This document shows positions 1 to 10,107 of a stretch of 64,000 nucleotides of DNA, piece by piece (within the stretch, counting starts at the first letter, position 1; the number at the start of each line of letters is the position of its first letter). Origin of the DNA: Phaeosaccion multiseriatum (lineage: Eukaryota > Ochrophyta, other classes); the NCBI GenBank assembly GCA_965112735.1, contig OZ218950.1, positions 6,386,001 through 6,450,000 on the forward strand, read 5' to 3'. The notes beneath the pieces were generated by a model that searched no databases, was not told the DNA's origin, and saw only the letters and a program-made list of their open reading frames with translations. The position numbers and the translations under genes are program-made.

Positions 1-296
1 CTTGCGTTACAGGATGCTTGTGCAATGAGCGGCGACGAGTAGAAGGCGTTCTCGAAGCCATGCAGACCCACTTGCCCCCCGCTAGTCTCCCCCTCCGCCG
101 CCTGTAGCGCCCGTAAATAATAGCCTCCTCCTCCTCCTCCTCCTCCTCCTCCTCCTCCTCCCGCCACCGGTTCGTACTCGTCCTTGTCCTCCCCTCCTGG
201 GTATTCATCCGCGTCCTCCTCCTCCGCGTCCTCCTCCTTCTCCTCCTCCTCCTCCTCCCTCACAGGGTCGGCGTTATCCGTCATCAGTTTGGCCAT
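1..296 (-). CDS. Partial unknown protein, acidic/Gly-rich N-terminus
   Basis: An open frame runs from an ATG at 296 off the left edge, about 98 codons. The start context AAAATGG is good. It opens MAKLMTDNADPV, then has an acidic Glu/Asp segment (about residues 12-40), a run of 12 Gly encoded by a GGA microsatellite at 124-160, and then ordinary-looking sequence (YYLRALQAAEGE, HGFENAFYSSPLIAQ). The frame stays open through both microsatellites and gives non-repetitive sequence beyond, which supports coding. It could instead be a 3' exon of the peroxidase upstream on the same strand, because an acceptor-like CGCAG lies just before it at about 308; but the phase does not match the last peroxidase exon. 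No family is recognised. Confidence 0.4.
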   Translation of the reverse strand, partial: MAKLMTDNADPVREEEEEEKEEDAEEEDADEYPGGEDKDEYEPVAGGGGGGGGGGGGGYYLRALQAAEGETSGGQVGLHGFENAFYSSPLIAQASCNA

Positions 297-481
297 TTTA
301 TACCCTATGGCACCTGCGGTCAAGTTGTTCTGTGGTGGAGAGGACGGGGGGGGGGGGAAGGAGGGAGGGAGGGAAGGAAGGGCCACTTATCAGCCATCCT
401 CTTAATTCGGTGTGAGTCAGAACTCCAAATTCGTCTAGGGGTGCCCTCCCTCCCCTCCCTCCCTCCCTCCACGCTTCACAC

Positions 482-1367
482 CTGGTGCGAATGCCAGAAG
501 CGATCTCCGCGGCGTGTGGTCTGCCAAAAGGTCCTCCTCACCGACTCTCTGAAGAGCGGAGAGAGGAAGAGCGAGGGGTTTGATGCACTGGCTCTGCTCT
601 CCGCCAAGCCGCCTGTTGGAAGGGGGGGGGGGGGGGGGGGGGTGGGGATGGTGGGGTGAGTGAGGGAGAGAGAGACAGGTAGGAAGAGAGATAGATAGAA
701 CGAGAGAGAGTAGAGAGAGAGGACAGAAAGAGAAAGACAGTTAAAGAGAGAGGGGGGGGAGAGCACTAAGAGGCAAACACACACGCGCGCACACGCACAC
801 ACACAGCGGCCCGTCGCTCCTCACCGGGCAGGGCCTCGAGAGAGTCCACGTCTCCGTACACAGAGCGGAGCAGCTCTGTGGGCCGGGGGAGGGGGGTGCC
901 AAGACGGAGGAGGGGTGTCAGGTGTCAGGACAGAAGAGGGAGGGGAAGGGGTGTCAAACAAGTGATAAAAACTGGAACACTCAAAGCCGAAAACTGAAAC
1001 TTGAAAAACCGAACCCGAATAGTTGCGCTGTCTTCCTTCTACTCGTGCATCGTACGACACTGGAGTTTCGTCTCCCCCTCACCTGCCACCCCGGGGTCGG
1101 AGGTGACGTCATCGAAATCAGCGGCTCTGCTGAGGCCGAGAGCGGCTCGGGCGTCGTTGTAGGAGGGGATGGCGACGTCTCGCGCTCGCTGGATGTCCAA
1201 CACGGGAGCGTTGAAGGAGGTCTCTGTGAGCAGGTCGTCGACGGTGTGGCTGTGTTTTTGGGGAGAGGAGGGAGAGGACGGGAGGGGAGGGGAGGGGGGA
1301 GAGATGAGAGGAGAGAGAGACACACATACAGAGAGAAGTGACAGGGGAGAGGGAGAGACAGAGAGAC

Positions 1368-1442
<75 letters not shown>

Positions 1443-2398
1443 AGAGAGGAGAGAGAGACAGAGATTGAGAGAGAGAGAGAGACAGAGACAGAGAGAGAGA
1501 CAGAGACAGAGAGAGATAAGAGGAGAGAGAGACAGACAGAGAGAGACAGACAGAGACAGAGATAGATAGATAGAGAGAGAGAGAGCACGCTAGACAGAGC
1601 AACGCACAGCACATACTCAGAGCGAGAGGGCGCCCTTGCCAGCGCGGCCCTGGGCCTCCGGCGCATGTTGGTTCCCCACGCACAGAGTGCGCCGCTACTC
1701 ACAGATCTGTCTCGTACATGACGCCACCCACCATCCCGTTGAGAACGGGATTGAGGCCGTGAGTGGCAAACACGTCGTCGATGAGAGAGGGGTCGAAGGA
1801 AGAGCGGAGAGGGACGGGGTCATAGCTGGACACCGGGGACAGGTCCTCCTTCAGCAGCCTAAGGGGGTGGGGGAGGGATGTACATGTGCATGAAAGCACG
1901 AAAAGTGGTGGTCGCGAAGGTGGGGGTAATGGTGGTGGTGGTGGTGGTGGTGGTGATGGTGGTGGTGGTTGTGGTGGTGGTTGTGATGGTTGTGATGGTG
2001 GTTGTGGTTGTGGTTGTGGTGTGTGGTGAATCATATGGGTAGAGGGGTGAGGAAGGTGGTGAGATGGGGAGAGGACCACCACAAAGACGACAATACACAG
2101 GCAATGCAAAACCAGACACGAGCACAACGCATGGGGAGAGAAGAGCAGAGAAGGGGAGAGAAGGGGAGAGAAGGGGAGGGAAGGGGAGAGAAGGGGAGAG
2201 AAGGGGAGAGAAGAGGACAGAAGGGGAGAGAAGGGGAAAGAAGAGGAGAGAAGAGGACAGAAGGGGGGAGAAGGGGAGAGAACGGGAGAGAACGGGGTGG
2301 AAGGGGGGAGAAGGGGAGAGAAGCGGAGAGAAGAGGAGAGAAGAGGAGCGAAGAAGAGAGAGCCCTCGGCGCGATTGACCACGTCAATGGCACGCAAC

Positions 2399-2439
<41 letters not shown>

Positions 2440-4502
2440 CCTCAGAGAGGGCCCCATGGCCGACCAAAAGAAGCGGCTCGCCACGATGGCATAAAACACA
2501 TCCGTGGAGGGGTCGACGGTGGCGTCGTAGGGTTGGTTGGTCGGCGTCTCGCCCAGGAGGTACAGCAGCCACTCGAAGAAGGTGATGTGCTGAAATACCG
2601 CTATCGTCCACATGCGAGCCGCCTGGGGCATGGAGGGGGTGGGTGGGTGGATGGGTGGGAAGGGTGGGTTGTGTGGCTAAGTGGATAGGTGCTGGTTACG
2701 GTTACAAAAAAGGGGGTTGGGTTGGGTGGGGAAAAGAAAAAACGTTCTCTCCCCTCCCACCCGCTCACCTCAAAGATTTGGTCGTCTCCCCATGGAGCAC
2801 AAGGCTCGGGTTGGCAGTCGTCCCCGCTCCCATCCCCCCCCCGACACGCTCTGGGCAAACACCCCCCGAAGTCCTCCTCCACCTCCCTAAGATGGTCGAC
2901 GGTGAGTGCGGAGGCCCGACGGTTGTGCTCTCTCATGAGCAACGTCACCAGAGACAGGGTGCCGAGGTTAGAGGCCAGTCCCTGAGGACACAGTTCACAA
3001 GCACGAGTACATTGGACGTATTTTCGTTGAGAGAGAAAGATAGAGAGACAGAGATGGAGGGAGGGAGGGAGGGAGGGAGGGGAGGGAGGGAGGGGAGGGA
3101 GAAGAGTCAGCAGACGCCGATCGATGCCCACCGGGGTTCATGCCGGGTGAGACTCGCGTCAGTGCGGCCGTGTGCATGTCACATACCCTGTATCCTCTGA
3201 CCCACACCCCTATACCCTATGCGACATACCCTATGCCCTGTACCTGGTCTGCCACCTTCCACCTGCCGTCCACGAGGCGAGGGAGGTTGGTGTCCGGTGC
3301 CAGGTCCAGTTTTCCATCGGAGAAAGTCCTGCGTCAGTGAATGAATGCAATGACCACGAGCACAAGAGGGGAGCAGCCGATGGAAAGCGATGGAACGGGG
3401 GGAGGGTAAGCTTAGAGACCGGAATAGGATCAAGCAAGGCAGTGATGTGGAGGGAGGAGTGTCCCGTTCCCAGGTTGGAGGCAACTATCTCGACCTTGAT
3501 AGGGGTCCAAGCTGGCTCCCTGACCTCACATCCTGGCCCTGGCCCTGGCCCTGACCCTCACTCTGACTCTGACCCCTTACCCCTGACCCCTGACCCTGAT
3601 CGCTCGAAGACCTTGGAGACGGTGTCGTGATACCTCCCCCCCCCCCCTCCACACACACACACACACACACCTCAGGGAATTGACCGTGGCTTCGTCACTT
3701 CCGTAGAGAAAGTCCAGATCTAGGAAGTGTGTGGAGGAGGATATGGGCTGGCGAAGGCCCGTGCTGGCATTGAGCTGCGCCTGGCTGCGGTTGAAGGGAA
3801 TGGAGGAGTCAGCATTGGGGCACTGATTGTCCCACACCCCGTCATCACAGGGAATGTCAAAAGGCTCGGATGCGTTTTGGTAGGGGGTTCCTGCCAGATC
3901 TCTGGACACCAGCCAGCCCCAGAAGGCAAAGAGCTGCGAGGCGGGTATGCTGTCCGCGTCGCCGTATGCGTAGTTGGGTCTGCCGTCACCGTTGCTTGGG
4001 AGAAAGGAAAGCGGCACAAAGAGGCGGAGGTAGAGAAGGACGTTAAGAGATGGAAGGGACAAGGGAGGAGGCCCCGCGTGTATTTGAGGGACGTACTTGC
4101 TGACCCGCGGCGTGTCCCTCAGGTAGAGCTCCCGCATAATGGTCCTCGCCGAGGGCAGCCCTTCGCCAGCAGGATCCGCCCCCAGCCCATCTCCCGTCGG
4201 GAAGGCAGAGGGGATATCTCGATATTTGTAGGGGCTAGCAGTCATTCCCCAGTCAAAATGTTCCCTGTTATTGCCCGAACCATTATAGGCCCTCCAGTCC
4301 AATTGCAAAAAGCAGTTGACGGTACAGCCTGTAGCGATAGAGAAGGAGTCATTACAATATAGCAAACCGAAGCTAATGACTGCTTAAAACATGGCTACAA
4401 ACCTGAATCCACGAAATCTAGCTCGTGGGCTTGCGAGAGAAGCATCCCCGCCTGCAGGACCAGCAGAAGAAGCAGAGGGTGCATTGTCCCACGCATCGGC
4501 AT
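482..4502 (-). CDS. Secreted animal-type haem peroxidase, distal site lost
   Basis: Ten exons join in frame with GT-AG introns: 4502-4403, 4328-4097, 3994-3671, 3328-3244, 2981-2769, 2622-2441, 1858-1703, 1249-1083, 875-825 and 612-482 (about 547 aa). Exon 1 encodes a hydrophobic signal peptide (MHPLLLLLVLQAGMLLSQA); starts at 4502, 4496 or 4484 are possible. Family landmarks are in order: RAYNGSGNN, SARTIMRELY, the Ca-site-like THFLDLDFLYGS, proximal-histidine motif MREHNRRA, DIQRARDVAIPSYND, VYGDVDSLEALPGGLAE and RRGDRFWH. The distal motif WGQxxDHD of active enzymes reads WGWLVSRD here, so Gln, the haem-linking Asp and the distal His are replaced; the Arg and Glu before the proximal helix are also Gly and Ser. 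Secretion is likely, but classic peroxidase chemistry is doubtful. The last 30-40 residues and the stop were not resolved. Confidence 0.85.
1349..1587. repeat. (GA)n tract in peroxidase intron
   Basis: About 240 bases of imperfect GA/GACA/GATA repeat lie in the intron between the exons at 1858-1703 and 1249-1083. Read on the gene's strand it is a long CT tract upstream of the acceptor. Confidence 0.9.
2131..2440. repeat. GGGGAGAAG minisatellite plus (ACGC)n in intron
   Basis: Imperfect GGGGAGAAG-type units fill 2131-2360, and an uninterrupted ACGC run covers 2399-2440. The second run ends exactly at the 5' splice site of the exon ending at 2441, so in the sense strand the donor is the first unit of (GTGC)n. 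Confidence 0.85.
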
Positions 4503-4826
4503 CCACAACACCCCAGTAAAGAAAGTCTTGTCTCTCAATCCCTGAATCTCGTCGTTCCCCCCATCTTCCCGTCCTCCCTCAGTTCCCTGTCTTCCTTCTA
4601 CACCCACAGACAATAGCGTAGACTTGAAGGGGCTTAACCTCCAATGCTTTCCCCACCGGAGAGATGACTCTCGCGCAAAGAAAGCCAAAAACCCCACAAC
4701 TTCCACCCCCGCCCAGCTGACTAAACACAGATTTTTCGCATTCGATGGCAGCAGACGGATGACTAATTTGCACCTTCGGGATCGGGATCGATCGGGAGGT
4801 TATACGAGCGAGAAGCAACAGGGGTC
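4503..4826. promoter_or_regulatory. Divergent promoter, peroxidase / NAT9
   Basis: The 324 bases separate the start codons of two divergent genes, so both promoters must lie here or reach into a neighbour. There is no clear TATA box. The sequence is mixed in composition and, unlike the introns, free of long microsatellites. Confidence 0.5.
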
Positions 4827-5749
4827 ATGAGAGACAATTGGGAGACGCAGCTTGTAAGTGCGCTGCCTCTGCAGCTCTTCCTTGTCACGCCCTACGCCTC
4901 ACCTCTGTCTTTCTACCCTATCCTTACTCTCTTCGCTCTTCTCAGAGAGGGGAGCAATGTCTTCTCGTGCCGTACCGTCGCAGATACGTGAAGCGGTACC
5001 ACGAGTGGATGCAAGACCCTTGGATAAGAGAGATGACGGCCTCTGAGCCGCTGAGCCTGCAGGAGGAGTACTCCATGCAGGAGTCGTGGCACTTGGATGA
5101 TAAGAAATGCACCTTTATTGTTCTGCACGCTGCGACCCTTGACAAAAGCACCGCAACCACCACCAGCAGAGCTAAAGCCGATGGCACGGCTGCTTCCTTC
5201 GATGAAGTAGAGGTCGTTGTCAAGGAGGAGAAGGAGGAGGAGGAGGAAGAGGGAGGAAGCAGCAGCAGCGGCGGCAGCAGTATCGGCTGGGGGTCGAGCA
5301 TGGCGGGAGACGTGAACCTCTTCTTCAACGACTACGAAGACGAGCACGCCTGCGAGATTGAGATTATGATTGCCGAGGAGAAATTCCGCGGCCGCGGGAT
5401 GGGCAGGGAGGCTCTCGTCCTGATGATGCAGTACGCTGCGGTCCACCTCCAAGTGTCAAGGTTCTATGCGAAGATCGGCGACGCCAACAAGGCCTCCCAC
5501 GCGCTCTTTGCCAAGCTGGGCTACGTCAAGCGTAAGTATGTGGCCGCCTTCAAGGAGACGGAGCTGGAGTTTGTGCTGGATGAGGCGAGCAGAGAGAGGC
5601 TGCGTGGCTGGGCGGGGAGCATGCAGTTGGTGATACAACCCTACTCGGAGGAGAAGGGGGCACTGGCAGACCCTGCTCCTGCTGTATCGCCACCATCTGC
5701 TGGGGGAGGAAGCGGAGGAGGAGAGGGGCAGGGAGAGAACGGCGGCTGA
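4827..5749 (+). CDS. NAT9-type GNAT N-acetyltransferase
   Basis: Exon 1 (4827-4853) encodes only MRDNWETQL; a 92-base GTAAGT-AG intron joins it in phase 0 to exon 2 at 4946, restoring the typical NAT9 start (GEQCLLVPYRRRYVKRYHEWM-like). The protein is about 276 aa. The acetyl-CoA binding loop is the RGRGMGREA-like stretch (RxxGxG/A), preceded by EIEIMIAEEKF and followed by LGYVKRKYVAAFKETELEF, which is characteristic of NAT9. An acidic/Ser/Gly insertion encoded by GAGGAG and AGC repeats at about 5215-5280 interrupts the fold before MAGDVNLFFND, and the C-terminus is low complexity. A strong decoy donor (GTAAGT at 5532) lies inside the coding sequence but must not be used, since the conserved motif reads through it. 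Family members are cytosolic acyltransferases; the substrate cannot be told. Confidence 0.9.
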
Positions 5750-7427
5750 TGGAGACCATGCAGGGAGAAGCGGAGTGGCAAGCTGCACTTCACGGAGAAC
5801 TTGGAGTCCTTCTCGCGGTGACAACTCGAAGCAGCAACAGGTGGCGGTGACAGCCACCCCAGCAAGCAGATGGAGCAGAGCTTTGTTTAGGGCAGGTGCA
5901 GCAGGCTTGACGAACACCACTCCAGAAGGCCTTCGCCTGACCCGCCGCTGCCGTTGGCTCCACCGTCTCACAGCAGATGGGGCTTCGCGGCTGGGGCTCC
6001 AACAGCAGCAGCATTGCATGGGACAAGGGAGGCAGGGTTTCCGAGTCTGGGGGGAGGAGACAAGGAGGAGGTAGATGGCATGGGTGGGCCCCTCCTTCGC
6101 CTTGCCCTCCGTCGCCCTCCTTGAACTCGGCCATGATGAACGCGCCGGGGGGGTGTAACCGAGGCGCCCCCTGCTGCGCTGCTGTCCCTCCTCCTTTGGG
6201 GTTGCCGCACTCTTCGCACCTACGCAGGAATTTGTCTCTCGGTGAGGGCGGGGCACTTGGGCGTTTGAGCATTCATTCGAAGTGTATTGCTTGTTTGAGA
6301 CATCGGGGGGGGGGGGGCTCGAAAGAAGGCAGACAGGCAACTGAGTGTTGTTGGGTTGGGAAGGCCCAAACTGACTGGCCGAGCTCGTCCTTCTGTGTGT
6401 GCTGCGTCGCCACAGGGAGCCAAGCGTAGTACGGCAGCGGCAGAAGCGGGGACAGCGCACGTAGCACTGCATGGGTCAAGGCTAGTGGGAAGCATCGCGT
6501 TGGCGGGGAGGAAGCTGCTGCTGCTGGTGGTGGTGGTGCCATCCCAGGCAATGCCGCATTAAGCCTCGGCCCAGTAGGGGGTCTCGAGAGGGTGTCCCGT
6601 GGGGGCATGCGCTCGTCTCAACGCGTCTATCGAAAAGGGCCACCCGCCTGTATGCAGCCCCACCGACAGGTCAGTGCCTGGTGTCAGGTGTCAGTCACTC
6701 AGTTAGTCAGTCACCAAGCTCGAGCTGGGAACATATGATCCGCCCCCCCTCCCTGCCCATATGCCTCTAACTGCCCCGCCGGCCTGCGTGCCTGCTGCTT
6801 TCCTTCTCCTCAATGATACAGTTGTACAGCCCGGCGAGCAGCGTGGGAAGGTGGTGGGGAAGGAGAGGGCGGTATGGGGGCTAGATACATCGCAGTAGCA
6901 TTTTTCTCCGAGAGGGACAAAGACGGGGAGAAGGGATAGTCTCAATGACACGCTATCCGCTATCCGCTATCGCCGGCGAGCTATCCGCTATCGAGAAAGT
7001 GGGCGATAGCGTGTCAGGGGTCGACAACAGAGGAGCGTCAAGGAGGAGAGCGGCGCATCAGTTGCAGGGGGTAGCTAGAGAAGCTCAGCAGCAGCGGAGC
7101 CGTGCAAGTACCCAGAGTAGGGAGAGGCAGAGGTAGCATCTACCCTCTTAATCAATCAGAAGGCGCAATTGTATAAAAGTAACGTCTCACCGCCCCGGGG
7201 AATTTAGACATCCACCCATCTGTGACTGGATTGGCTGGATTCTACCCGAGGACCTTGCCCGCAGCTTGGCAGACGGAGCAGCAGCAGCAGCAGCCAGCAG
7301 GGCAGCGAGAGACGTAAGAGAGAAGAGAAAGTAGTAGCAGTGGTGGCAGAGGACGGAGAAGGGCGGTCCCAGGTAGGTCCCAGGACAGGAAGAAGAGATT
7401 CGCCGGGGGAAGGTCGAGGGGGGAGAA
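5750..7427. other. Gene-poor stretch with array 5' flank
   Basis: No convincing gene was found between the NAT9 stop and the first FNIP gene. Open frames here lack family motifs. From about 7025 the sequence (GGAGCGTCAAGGAGGAGAGC onward, then GTGACTGGATTGGCTGG near 7220) is the same 5' flank that precedes every FNIP gene in the window, so it probably holds the promoter and 5' untranslated region of the first one. Confidence 0.6.
6946..7016. repeat. Small foldback element
   Basis: The ends TGACACGCTATC (6946-6957) and GATAGCGTGTCA (7005-7016) are perfect reverse complements, with CTATCCG direct repeats between. The right end continues GGGGTCGA, matching the terminal repeat of the MITE family at 39447 and 43199, so this may be a small relative. 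Confidence 0.6.
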
Positions 7428-9275
7428 ATGAGGGGGAGGACGGGCGATGCTACGCCTGGGGCAGGGACAGCGGCTCTAAGGACTGTGGCCAGCCTCATCT
7501 CTGACAAAGCTCTGTGGGGTGTGTGCAAGAAGGTCGATGAGGTCACTGCCCGCACTCTGAGGATCAACGCCGAAATGCCCCAGCGTGTCCAGCAGCGCAT
7601 GCTGAGTCTGCTGAAGCGGCAGCAGGAAGAGGAGGGGAGAAGCGCTGCTTTGGCTTGGCCCACCGCGACTATGCTTACTGCCTCTGCTGCTGCAGCTGCT
7701 GGCTGTGAGGAATGTCCTGCAGTGGGAGCGCGAAGATCGGGGAGGATTCGGGCGAGGCAGGAAGCGCAGCAGCAGCAGAAGCGGCGTGGGAAGAGGCAGC
7801 GCAATGAGGCTGGACCTCCTGATGAGGGGGGCTTGTTTCGCGTGGTGTCTGTGGAGCTCGGTCGTAAGGCCAAGACCTACCAAGATTCGAAGGACGACGC
7901 CAAAATATCTGCTGATGAGGCTCTCGTAACGAAGGTATTGGCGCTGCTGCCAGCATCGGTCAAGCTTGTGCGCTTCTCTGGGGAGTTCAATCAGGCCAAC
8001 GTATGTCTTCCTGGCACAGTTATGGAAGTGGAGCTCGGGTGGCAATTCAACAAACACATCAATCTCCCTGCCTTTCTGAAGAAGATCAAGTTTGAAAAGG
8101 ACTCGAAGTTCAATCAGCAGTTGGTCCTTCCTTTTGGTGTGGAGGAGGTGCAGATGGGGAGTGACTTCAACCTCCCTCTGGACCTGCCTGCCTCGCTGAA
8201 GAAGATCAAATTTCATGAGGACTCGGAGTTCAATCGGCAGTTGGTCCTTCCTTGTCGTGTGCAGGAGGTGGAGATTGGGGATGACTTTAACCTCCCTCTT
8301 GAGCTGCCTGCCTCTGTGAAGAAGATCAGATTTGGCTATCACTTCAATCAGCAGTTGGTCCTTCCTTGTGGTGTGGAGGAGGTGCAGATGGGGCGTGACT
8401 TCAACCTCCCTGTGGAGCTGCCTGCCTCTCTGAAGAAGATCAAGTTTCATCCGGACTCGGATTTCAATCAGCAGTTGTTCCTTCCTTGTCGTGTGGAGGA
8501 GGTGGTCATGGGGCTTGACTTTAACCTCCCTCTGGAGCTGCCTACCTCTCTGAAGAGGATCAGATTTAGCTTTCACTTTAATCAGCACGTGGTCCTTCCT
8601 TGTGGTGTGGAGGAGGTGGTGATGGGGCGTGACTTTAACCTCCCTCTGGAGCTGCCTACCTCTCTGAAGAAGGTCAGATTTGTTGCGTACTCCAAGTTCA
8701 ATGAGCAGTTGGCCCTTCCTTGCGGTGTGGAGGAGGTGCAGATGGGGGGTGACTTTAACCTCCCTCTGGAGCTGCCTACCTCTCTGAAGAAGATTAAGTT
8801 TCATCAGTACTCCAAGTTCAGTCAGCAGCTGGTCCTTCCTCCTGGTGTGGAGGAGGTGCAGATGGGGGATGACTTTAACCTCCCTCTGGAGCTGCCTGCC
8901 TCTCTGAAGAAGGTCAGATTTGGCTGGAAGTTCAATCAGCACGTGGTCCTTCCTTGTGGTGTGGAGGAGATGCAGATGGGGCGTGACTTTAATGTCCCTC
9001 TGGACCTGCCTGCTTCGCTAAAGAAAATCGAGTTTGATTATTCCTCCAGCTTCGATCAGCAGTTGGTCCTTCCTTGTGGTGTGGAGGAGGTGCGGATGGG
9101 GCCTGTCTTTAATCGCCCTCTGGAGCTGCCTGCTTCTCTGCGGACTCTGATACTGGGACCGCGTTACACCTGCCCTTTGGAGAGCCTGCCTGCTGGCCTT
9201 AGGACGCTTTGGGTTGGGATGGACGTCCCGCTGCCTGCAGATCTACCCGAGGGGCTAAAGGTGATTCACTTATAA
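7428..9275 (+). CDS. FNIP-repeat solenoid protein, array copy 1
   Basis: This single-exon gene encodes 615 aa. The ATG (MRGRTGDATPG) is at the position shared by all five paralogues. Residues 1-70 look helical (AALRTVASLISDKALWGVC); residues 90-125 are basic (RRSGRIRARQ, KRRGKRQR), resembling a nuclear localisation signal. From about residue 170 two repeat types alternate: A (LPASLKKIKF plus a variable loop, FNQQLV) and B (LPCGVEEVQMG plus two variable residues, FNLPLE). About ten A/B pairs are followed by a terminal cap (LRTLILG, CPLESLPAGLRTLW, LPEGLKV). The FN..(L/I)P..L pattern fits the FNIP repeat family known from Dictyostelium and giant viruses; the function of such proteins is generally unclear. 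Several B units have CR or FG/PG instead of CG, so this copy is the most diverged. Confidence 0.9.
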   Translation: MRGRTGDATPGAGTAALRTVASLISDKALWGVCKKVDEVTARTLRINAEMPQRVQQRMLSLLKRQQEEEGRSAALAWPTATMLTASAAAAAGCEECPAVGARRSGRIRARQEAQQQQKRRGKRQRNEAGPPDEGGLFRVVSVELGRKAKTYQDSKDDAKISADEALVTKVLALLPASVKLVRFSGEFNQANVCLPGTVMEVELGWQFNKHINLPAFLKKIKFEKDSKFNQQLVLPFGVEEVQMGSDFNLPLDLPASLKKIKFHEDSEFNRQLVLPCRVQEVEIGDDFNLPLELPASVKKIRFGYHFNQQLVLPCGVEEVQMGRDFNLPVELPASLKKIKFHPDSDFNQQLFLPCRVEEVVMGLDFNLPLELPTSLKRIRFSFHFNQHVVLPCGVEEVVMGRDFNLPLELPTSLKKVRFVAYSKFNEQLALPCGVEEVQMGGDFNLPLELPTSLKKIKFHQYSKFSQQLVLPPGVEEVQMGDDFNLPLELPASLKKVRFGWKFNQHVVLPCGVEEMQMGRDFNVPLDLPASLKKIEFDYSSSFDQQLVLPCGVEEVRMGPVFNRPLELPASLRTLILGPRYTCPLESLPAGLRTLWVGMDVPLPADLPEGLKVIHL

Positions 9276-10107
9276 GGGATGACGTGACTTGACAGAATCG
9301 GAGGGGCACTCGAGGCCGAGAAAGAACGTTCAAGAGCGAGGCTGGGCAGGATGTGCATTCACATGAGAGCAGCAGCAGCAGCAGCAGCAGCTGCCGCCGC
9401 AGGGAGGAAGGAGCTGCCTCTTGAGAGTGAAGCGCCAAGGTGGATCAGGGTCAGGGCCAGAGGGTCAAGGGATGTTAGCACGGCTGAGTGTGAGGTTGGC
9501 CTCCATTGTCTTTTCGAATCGAGCGTGACTTCATGAGTGGGTGTGTCCATCCTCTGCTGGCAGATGGTGTCTAGGAATGCAGGCAAGGTGGTCATGGGCA
9601 ACAGCGGCAGCAGCAAGAGCAAGAAGAGCAAGAGTAAGAGCAACAACGAGGGAGGCGACGGGAGGTGAAGCAGACAAGGGACTATAGATCCAAGCAGGAG
9701 GAGCAGCAGAAGCAGCAACAGCAGCAGAGCAAGAGGGTGAGGGGAAGCAGCGGCACGGCGTGGGTGAAGGGCAGAGGGGCAGAGTGGCTGCAAGGGCAAG
9801 AGGAGGCAAGGGGGGGCGATGCGGGTGAGAGACAGGAGCTCAAGCAAGAGGAGGAGGAGCAGCGGGAGTGAGAGGGGTGGGAGGAGGAGTAGCGGAGGAT
9901 CAAGGGCAGCAGCAAAGCAGGAGGGGTGTTTGTCCTCCACGATGTCAAGGCGGGGGCAAGCGCGGCATCCTTCGTCAGACCCCCGGGGGAGCAAGGGCGT
10001 TCGAAAGAGCCCCCCACTTGCAAGCCCTCGGCGGTGTGGGAGGAGGCAGCGGCGGTGCCAGCAGACGGAGGAGGACGACCACGAACGACGAGAGCAGGAG
10101 AGGTGCA
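9276..10107. other. Spacer between FNIP copy 1 and TPR copy A
   Basis: This stretch is rich in AGC and GAG triplets. Its first 360 bases (GACTTGACAGAATCGGAGGG, GATGTGCATTCACATGAGAG) closely match the sequence after FNIP copy 3 (17629-17990), which shows the two copies share a 3' flank. No gene is supported, although the frame of TPR exon 1 is open back to about 9868. Confidence 0.6.

Noticed and set aside
1039-1702. Ser/Leu-rich open frames opposite the GA repeat on the minus strand.
   Set aside because: They are translations of a CT microsatellite in a peroxidase intron; exons on both sides join correctly when it is removed.
2297-2494. Arg/Glu-rich frames over GGGGAGAAG and ACGC repeats.
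   Set aside because: Pure minisatellite translation within an intron.
5532-5545. GTAAGTATG inside the NAT9 coding sequence as an intron start.
   Set aside because: Reading through gives the conserved NAT9 C-terminal motif in frame, and no suitable acceptor follows that preserves it.
7476-8942. Very long open frames antisense to the FNIP genes (also 15973-17403 and 31493-32659), with repeats such as LLQRGRQLQREVKV.
   Set aside because: They mirror the sense repeat: codon choice in a near-identical repeat keeps the opposite strand open. Lengths change with sense repeat number, and the sense frame alone has the FNIP pattern, conserved start and cap.
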